From positions 1 through 56,655 of the forward strand of contig VXIS01000313.1 of assembly GCA_008704415.1 (NCBI GenBank): 56,655 nucleotides of DNA, given 5' to 3'. The position numbers and the translations under genes are program-made. Shown piece after piece: positions 51,884-56,655 of the stretch. This DNA comes from Sphaerosporella brunnea (lineage: Eukaryota > Ascomycota > Pezizomycetes > Pezizales > Pyronemataceae). The notes below the pieces were generated by a model. It saw only the letters and a list, made by a program, of their open reading frames with translations, was not told the origin of the DNA and did not search any database. Each line of letters starts with the position of its first letter. Positions within the stretch are counted from its first letter, which is position 1.

Positions 51884-53220
51884 GTAACTTAGCGCGTTCT
51901 GGCCGACGGCAGCTGGTGGGTGAGTATGAATTGGCCATGTCGGCCATCTGATCGGAGCTCGGCCCACTGGCAGGGACTGCCGGCATGCATTGGCCAGTGT
52001 TGGCGGCATCTGAGTTACTGGAGCGGGTAGGTGGGGGGGGGTTATGATCGTGGCCGCAATTTGTGATCATAGGCTATCACTCATGCTTGGCTGTTTGTTC
52101 GCACACCACCACTTCACCTTCCTGATTCTTTCTTGGAGAATTAATACGCGCGGTGAGGATGTAAATTCCAAGTTAAAGCTCACGCCTCAACCGTTTTCGT
52201 TCGAGCCCGCTCAAGCCCAAAAATATGTTGACTCGAGCCAGTCCATCAGTGCAAGTTCCGGTATGGTGCAGGAGGCCTTAAACCGACCCGTCGGCGGTGG
52301 TGGAGACGGCAACGACTGTTTATAATAAACTGATCACCACGTGAGAACTCTGGGGAAACAGCCCTCCCGTCCCCTAAATAAGATGCGCTCTGTGAGACTG
52401 AGGCGCTGGCTTCCACCAGTCGCGCAATCTTGTGATGTTATTGAAGTCGGGGAAATTTTGAGCGATAGGTTGGTTTAAGGCCACCTGCACCATAACAGGT
52501 AACCGCCCTGTAATCTGTCCCGGTAGGTTTCCCTTCGGTTCGGATTTCAAAGAGGATTGGAAGTTAGCTGGTTGAACCTTGCACCTGAACACAGTTAAGC
52601 GCGAACTCAGCTCTTTTTGTTTTCCAACCCCGAAACCCAGCTAGGCCTACGCCTTCAAAAATCTCCACTAGCTAATCCTCCCCCGATCCCCTGTGCACTG
52701 TATTCTCCACAACCCCCACACTTCAAAATCCTAGCCCTTCAGGCATCTTCACAGCGTTCTTGAGGCCGCGTCTGTTAAGGCCATGTTCGGATCCAGCCTT
52801 GTTCGGAAATCTTCGCCACAAGTGCTCACTCGTCTTGGAAGAATGCACTGAGTACCTACCCAACTCTTCCATTGCTTTATTTGGGCTCGATTGGGTATCA
52901 CCGTTCAACAACAACGGACCCCACAAAACGGGGGGACAAAAGGTGCTGTTGAGAGGTGTTGAGCTGTCTCATCACATTTCTCACTCGAAGAAAGCATGAA
53001 AGCGAAACGATGGCAAGATTGTCATGTATACGTTGCATATACCCGAATAAACATCACCGCGCCAGCTTCAGGCTCCCAAATCATCCTTCCTCCGCAAGTA
53101 CCCGATCCGCAGCTCAGGGACATGGCGGAACCACCCAACTCCGGCTCCCTTCCGCACGGCGGCGGTAGACTACCGCACATCATCAGCGTTTGCAAAGCAG
53201 CCTAGCATACCAGACGCCAC
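51884..53220. other. Intergenic with a foldback pair
   Basis: Holds an imperfect 27-bp inverted repeat (52262-52288 and 52468-52494, two mismatches, 179-nt spacer). No gene supported. Confidence 0.5.
52262..52494. repeat. 27-bp imperfect inverted repeat
   Basis: The left arm TATGGTGCAGGAGGCCTTAA... and the reverse complement of the right arm differ at two of 27 positions. They could be a foldback element or two inverted copies of one repeat. Confidence 0.65.
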
Positions 53221-53448
53221 TCACAAGCAACCGCCATATTTCCTGCCACACGCGTTGACATAGTCCTTGCACAGGGTTGCGCAAGGCGCCGGCGCGGCGA
53301 AATCAGCGGTTGCATTTGCGTCTTTACAGATGCAACCGCCGTATCTGACGCCGCACTCGTTGACGTTGTCGATGCGGGTGACGACACAGGTGGGGGTGGC
53401 GAGGGCCGCCATGGCTAGGGCGAGGACGGTCGGAAGGGAGGGATGCAT
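53221..53448 (-). CDS. Small secreted cysteine-rich protein
   Basis: 75 aa from ATG 53448. Residues 1-19 are a signal peptide (MHPSLPTVLALAMAALATP). The mature ~56 residues hold eight cysteines arranged as two copies of a unit: C-x9-N-E-C-G-V-R-Y-G-G-C and C-x3-D-Y-V-N-A-C-G-R-K-Y-G-G-C. The NxCGxxYGGC signature is, from memory, recurrent in ascomycete secreted proteins of unknown role. Even cysteine number and size suggest disulfide-stabilised secretion. A good TATA box lies 67 nt upstream. It may be an effector or antimicrobial-like protein, which is inference only; no activity is assigned. Confidence 0.8.
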   Translation of the reverse strand: MHPSLPTVLALAMAALATPTCVVTRIDNVNECGVRYGGCICKDANATADFAAPAPCATLCKDYVNACGRKYGGCL

Positions 53449-53514
53449 CGTAAGAGCAAGTGAGAGTTGAGTGATTATAAGTGATGGGACGCTTTTGGAG
53501 GGGATAGGGAGGGG

Positions 53515-53522
53515 TATTTATA
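53515..53522 (-). promoter_or_regulatory. TATA box of the cysteine-rich protein gene
   Basis: TATAAATA on the minus strand, 67 nt before ATG 53448, followed by a pyrimidine-rich leader (CTCCCTATCCCCTCC). Spacing and context suit a fungal core promoter. Confidence 0.6.
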
Positions 53523-54323
53523 CGCCATGTCCATTATTGCGGCCCGATCGGATGACCGGTCAGGACGTGTCCGACACTTCTGATAGAATCTACTGAGCAT
53601 CTGTTCGACGGTCTCCGCATGCAAAGCCTTACGATCCAGGGAGAACGGTTATTCGAGGCGGACGGCCCGACGGCTCCACCCACAGCATCGGTGGCTCCTT
53701 TCTGCACGGCTTGGAGTGTTCAGAAGGCATAGACATGCCGAAGGTCAGCCCGCATGTCTGGGCGCGGGATGAAAAGCCCAATCAATGAGCACCGGTGAAA
53801 GGTCATAGGGAATGACTCGGTACAGCTGGGGTTGATGCTGCAACAGTCATGCCTTATCCTCATAAGCTGATCTGATATTGGTGACTTTCAGTGTCACTTC
53901 CCGCGGGAAACCGGCCTACGTTGCTCAACATGCATGGCGTAAACACACAAAATCACTCGGCGCCGCAGCACTTGGCCGGTACATGTGTCTGCACTATGAT
54001 AGCAACGACTGCTGCCTGGCTGGGCCTTTTCTTTCGCTTCACCAAGAGCAGCTTGAGAGCAGGTCAGAAAGTTGCACTGAGGGCGGAACAGGGGCGCCAC
54101 GGCCCGCGCTTCCAAAGCAAGCCACTGCTGGCGTTCCCGCGAAGGCGCGGAAGTGGCTCCGCGCCTGACGTCACCGCGGCATCAACACCAATATCACCAG
54201 CAGGTGCAGATGCCAACATAAAAGGCTGGGGGCGTGCTCAAGTCGGCCACAAGCATACCGCATCGATCAAAGCATCCCAACCCCAATCGCAACCCCTCAC
54301 AACGTTTACCAACTCAATCAATC
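53523..54323. other. Divergent intergenic region
   Basis: Shared upstream region of the minus-strand cysteine-rich gene and the plus-strand CsbD-like gene. ATAAAAG at about 54217-54223 and a CA-rich leader ending AATCATG suit the latter's promoter. Frames across it are not protein-like. Confidence 0.55.
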
Positions 54324-54767
54324 ATGTCTACCGGCGTCCCCAACCTCGGAAGCTCCCCGCCGTCTGCGGACGCGTCCAGCGAGCGCCCGGCCTCCCAAGT
54401 GCGCGGACACGCGAAGTACGTCAAGGGCGTTGTCGACGTGCGTTGTTCCCGACGGCCGGCCCGTGGTTTGCACACACACGCGCTGACAGTGGTGCTGCAG
54501 GAGACGATCGGCCAGGTGGCGGGCGCGCCCTCCTGGATCGAGAGCGGCCACGAGAGCAAAGCGCAAGGCGTGGCAGAGATGCGGGCGGCCAAGAGCGAGA
54601 AGGATAAAGACTTGCGCGAAAGCTACGCCCACCGTGATCCAGATTGGTTGAAGTCGGAGGGAAAGCAAGAGGCCCTTCTCGGCCGGACGGTGGGATGCGG
54701 GGGTATGGAGGAGCGTGGCGAGGAGAAGGTGCAGACGGGAGAGAGGATGAAGAGGGATTCCGTTTAA
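54324..54767 (+). CDS. CsbD-like stress-response protein
   Basis: Two exons, 54324-54437 and 54501-54767, with a GTGCGT...GCAG intron of 63 nt that is itself open, so reading through it is possible but unlikely. The product is 126 aa, small, hydrophilic and helical. GHAKYVKGVVD|ETIGQVAGAPSWIESGHESKAQGVAEMRAA matches the pattern of fungal CsbD-like proteins (the group including proteins annotated as mismatched base pair and cruciform DNA recognition protein Hmp1). The intron falls at the usual place just before ETIG. The C-terminal half is Lys/Glu-rich and contains the second core (GKQEALLGRTVG). Such genes are typically induced by stress; none of that is shown here. An LINE tail inserted 130 bp downstream. 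Confidence 0.8.
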   Translation: MSTGVPNLGSSPPSADASSERPASQVRGHAKYVKGVVDVRCSRRPARGLHTHALTVVLQETIGQVAGAPSWIESGHESKAQGVAEMRAAKSEKDKDLRESYAHRDPDWLKSEGKQEALLGRTVGCGGMEERGEEKVQTGERMKRDSV

Positions 54768-54897
54768 GCGTTCGTTTTCTGTCGAAGTGTAATGCAGTTG
54801 TAGTCCGGCGTTTGCAAATAATATCGTGAATATACATTAAATTAAAATTAACGAGGGACATGATGGTCCAAGTGCGAGCACGAAAAAGCGCGAAAAG

Positions 54898-55011
54898 CAT
54901 GAGGAGCCGCAGGCCCCAGCAGTCGGCTGTGCCGAAGGGGTAGCATAGCCTTACATACATATGTCATGGCCGCAAGCGGCCGAATACAATATTATTAAAA
55001 CAAAAAAAAAC
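54898..55011 (+). mobile_element. 114-bp LINE 3' tail with 15-bp duplication
   Basis: AAAAAGCGCGAAAAG occurs at 54883-54897 and 55012-55026. The insert is only 3' UTR sequence with the hairpin GGCCGCAAGCGGCC (54968-54981) and ATTAAAACAAAA-rich tail. It is an extreme 5' truncation lying between the 3' ends of two convergent genes. Confidence 0.92.
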
Positions 55012-55037
55012 AAAAAGCGCGAAAAGTAAATCCTATC

Positions 55038-55697
55038 CTAACGCCTCCCCAATGATCCCAGGCCGCCAAGGACACCCTGCACAGTCGTTTCGACGCCCTT
55101 CCCCACCGCCTCACTCGCATCGAGGACAGTCTTACCCACGCCTTCTCCGACTGCCTGCACGGTCTCGCCCACTCCCTCGGCGGTTTTACGCACTCCACGC
55201 ACACGCTTGCCCAGACCTTCGCCCGTGCCCGCAGCATGCACCCGCTTTCCCACACCGCGCACACGCACGCCTTCGCCCGCGGCGTGTGCGGTTGTGGCGG
55301 CGGCGGCGGCGGCGGCGGCTTCGCCGACATCCGTATCCACAGCCCCGGCGTCCACCGCAGGCGCGGGCAGAAGCGCGGCGCCGCCCAAAGCCCCGACCGC
55401 CCAGCCCAGGGCCGAGCCGAGGGCGTGCGCGAGCGTAGCGAGCAGCCCGGCGCCGTCGGCGGCGGCGACGGCGCGGAGCTCACGCAGGCCGCGCGCCTTG
55501 AGGCCCGCGCCGGCGACGGCCCATTCGCGCGACTGCGCGGCTTCGCCGTAGGACTGGTACAGGGCGCCGAGGGCGCAGAGGAGTTTGGCGTGGGACGGCG
55601 AGGGCGCGCGGGCGGCGCTGAGCGGGTTGTAGGCGTCGCTGAGTTGCTGGGCTTTGCGGAGGACGCAGGCGGGGATGTAGCTGGTGATTCGGTCCAT
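55038..55697 (-). CDS. Hypothetical protein with amphipathic Gly-Val-Gly repeats
   Basis: 219 aa from ATG 55697 (MDRITSYIPACVLRK); the frame is open further upstream but through a (GT)n repeat. Residues ~90-135 are Ala/Leu/Gly-rich and hydrophobic (GAGLLATLAHALGSALGWAVGALGG), possibly membrane-inserting. Residues ~165-215 are ~11-residue units around GKRV-x-GV, GVGETVQAV and GVGKTVLDA, forming an amphipathic helix like those of lipid-surface proteins. An Ala9 run separates the two. Very high GC. I do not recognise a family; a lipid-droplet or membrane-surface role is inference. Confidence 0.65.
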   Translation of the reverse strand: MDRITSYIPACVLRKAQQLSDAYNPLSAARAPSPSHAKLLCALGALYQSYGEAAQSREWAVAGAGLKARGLRELRAVAAADGAGLLATLAHALGSALGWAVGALGGAALLPAPAVDAGAVDTDVGEAAAAAAAATTAHAAGEGVRVRGVGKRVHAAGTGEGLGKRVRGVRKTAEGVGETVQAVGEGVGKTVLDASEAVGKGVETTVQGVLGGLGSLGRR

Positions 55698-56071
55698 CTG
55701 CGTGTGTGTGTGTGTGTGTGTATAATATATATAATATAAAATGCAATGTATAATATATCTGGCGTCGTCCGATCGATCGCGGGGTGACAGGCAGCAGCTG
55801 TGGCGCATGGGGTTGATATTCTTACATTACATCACGCTGTGAGCCCCCCCCCCCGCCCCCGCCACGATGACATCACGGCGGGGGGAGGGGGGGGGAAACC
55901 ATGTTTTCCAGAAACGATCGGCGGTTCTGCGTGTTCCGTTCCAAGTTCCAGCCGGGAGCCACACACACGCGACGATCGATCCAGATCCCGCCGCCGCCGC
56001 CGCTGCACGGTTGGTTCCACGACAGCCGCGGGACCCAACGAACGAGGAGACGTCCGAGACGGCGTCCAACG

Positions 56072-56137
<66 letters not shown>

Positions 56138-56655
56138 CGGTGATGATTCCTTTGTTATTTGCATGTATGTATGTATGTATGTATGTATGTATGTATGTAC
56201 CATCCACCAGCTGTGTCATCTACACTCCAGCTCCAAAGCAAGCTGTGAATCCGCAGAACCCAGTTCGGGGGGGCTGCTTTCTCTCGCTCTCTCTCGCGCG
56301 GAACAAGGAAAAGAAAGAGATGTCGGTCTCCCACTAATAATACACGAGCAAACGAAAAGCAAAAAGCAAAAGAAAAAAGAAAAAAGACAAAAGAAAAAAG
56401 AAAAACCAAAAACGAAAACAAAATAACGCCGGTTTTTCGCCGGATCCCCCCGGAAATGCAAACCGAATCCTTAAAATGCAGGACGATGGTGAGAAAGAGC
56501 TTGGCAAACAGGAAGGAAAAAAAGCAAAAAGAAAAGGATAACGCGGATGTCGCGAAGTCTGGGCTTTCTTGGCGGGGGTCGCGAGTGGGCTTGGCGCGCC
56601 GGCTCGAGGGTTGCCGGTTTTGGCGATGATGAAGGGGCTGGCTGTCGGCGCCCAC
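55698..56655. other. Microsatellite-rich end region
   Basis: (GT)n at about 55701-55721, TATAAT-rich to 55755, C9/G runs near 55848 and 55888, (ATG)22 at 56072-56137, (ATGT)9 at 56163-56199 and a long purine-rich (AAAAG/AAAAC) stretch 56300-56560. No gene supported; a minus-strand frame entering from the right edge (…56655) might be the end of a gene outside the window. Confidence 0.6.

Noticed and set aside
53891..54607. 238-codon plus-strand frame overlapping the CsbD-like gene
   Set aside because: The overlapping frame with a spliced, family-matching product explains the region better.
54891..55026. CRISPR-like spaced repeats
   Set aside because: The two identical 15-mers are the target duplication of a LINE insertion; the genome is eukaryotic.
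56040..56337. Poly-Asp/poly-Met frames near the right end
   Set aside because: Products of (ATG)n and (ATGT)n microsatellites, without domain-like sequence on either side.

Overview
This is nuclear DNA from a filamentous ascomycete (Pezizomycotina; a dothideomycete is possible but unproven). The case rests on short GT-AG introns, mostly 53-123 nt, in several genes, TTAGGG-type telomere repeats, and fungus-specific families: a fungal rhodopsin-like membrane protein, a NACHT-WD40 NLR, a DHA2-type MFS transporter, a CsbD-like stress protein and small secreted proteins. LINE and Ty3/gypsy elements fit the same picture.

Layout. 1-8457: a Ty3/gypsy LTR retrotransposon with identical 171-bp LTRs. 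It sits inside a minus-strand Tad-like LINE whose ORF2 start and ORF1 occupy 8458-11209. 11.4-19 kb: one small conserved-looking gene (11671-12066), two 5'-truncated LINE tails with 14-15 bp target-site duplications, a pair of diverged inverted repeats, a DEDDh RNA exonuclease gene (16250-17626) and interstitial telomere repeats. 20-22.2 kb: a large membrane glycoprotein gene broken at an A7 run. 22-28 kb: mostly relics, with no confident gene. 28.4-32.3 kb: an ankyrin relic and a NACHT-WD40 NLR gene. 33.4-34.9 kb: a five-exon rhodopsin-like membrane protein. 36.8-37.0 kb: a tRNA-like Pol III locus. 37.7-39.7 kb: an F-box gene broken at a homopolymer and a nuclear-looking hypothetical protein. 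41.9-44 kb: a secreted repeat protein and a hypothetical protein with an in-frame stop. 46.3-48.0 kb: a three-exon MFS transporter. 48-53 kb: gene-poor, with two copies of a SINE-like repeat. 53.2-55.7 kb: a cysteine-rich secreted protein, a CsbD-like protein, a 114-bp LINE tail and an amphipathic-repeat protein. The right end is microsatellite-rich.

How it fits together. Genes are single units; no biosynthetic cluster is visible. The NLR, ankyrin relic, MFS pump, small secreted proteins, nested retroelements and telomere repeats are typical of a fast-evolving accessory or subtelomeric compartment. The most unusual structure is in the gypsy element. The first half of its RNase H lies at the usual place after RT, but the second half, carrying the last three catalytic acidic residues, lies at the extreme 3' end, after the integrase and a chromodomain-like segment. 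Next in interest are a shared 3'-terminal hairpin on three independent LINE insertions, the TAATG stop-restart junction of the LINE, and a candidate amyloid-like N-terminal exon in the NLR gene.
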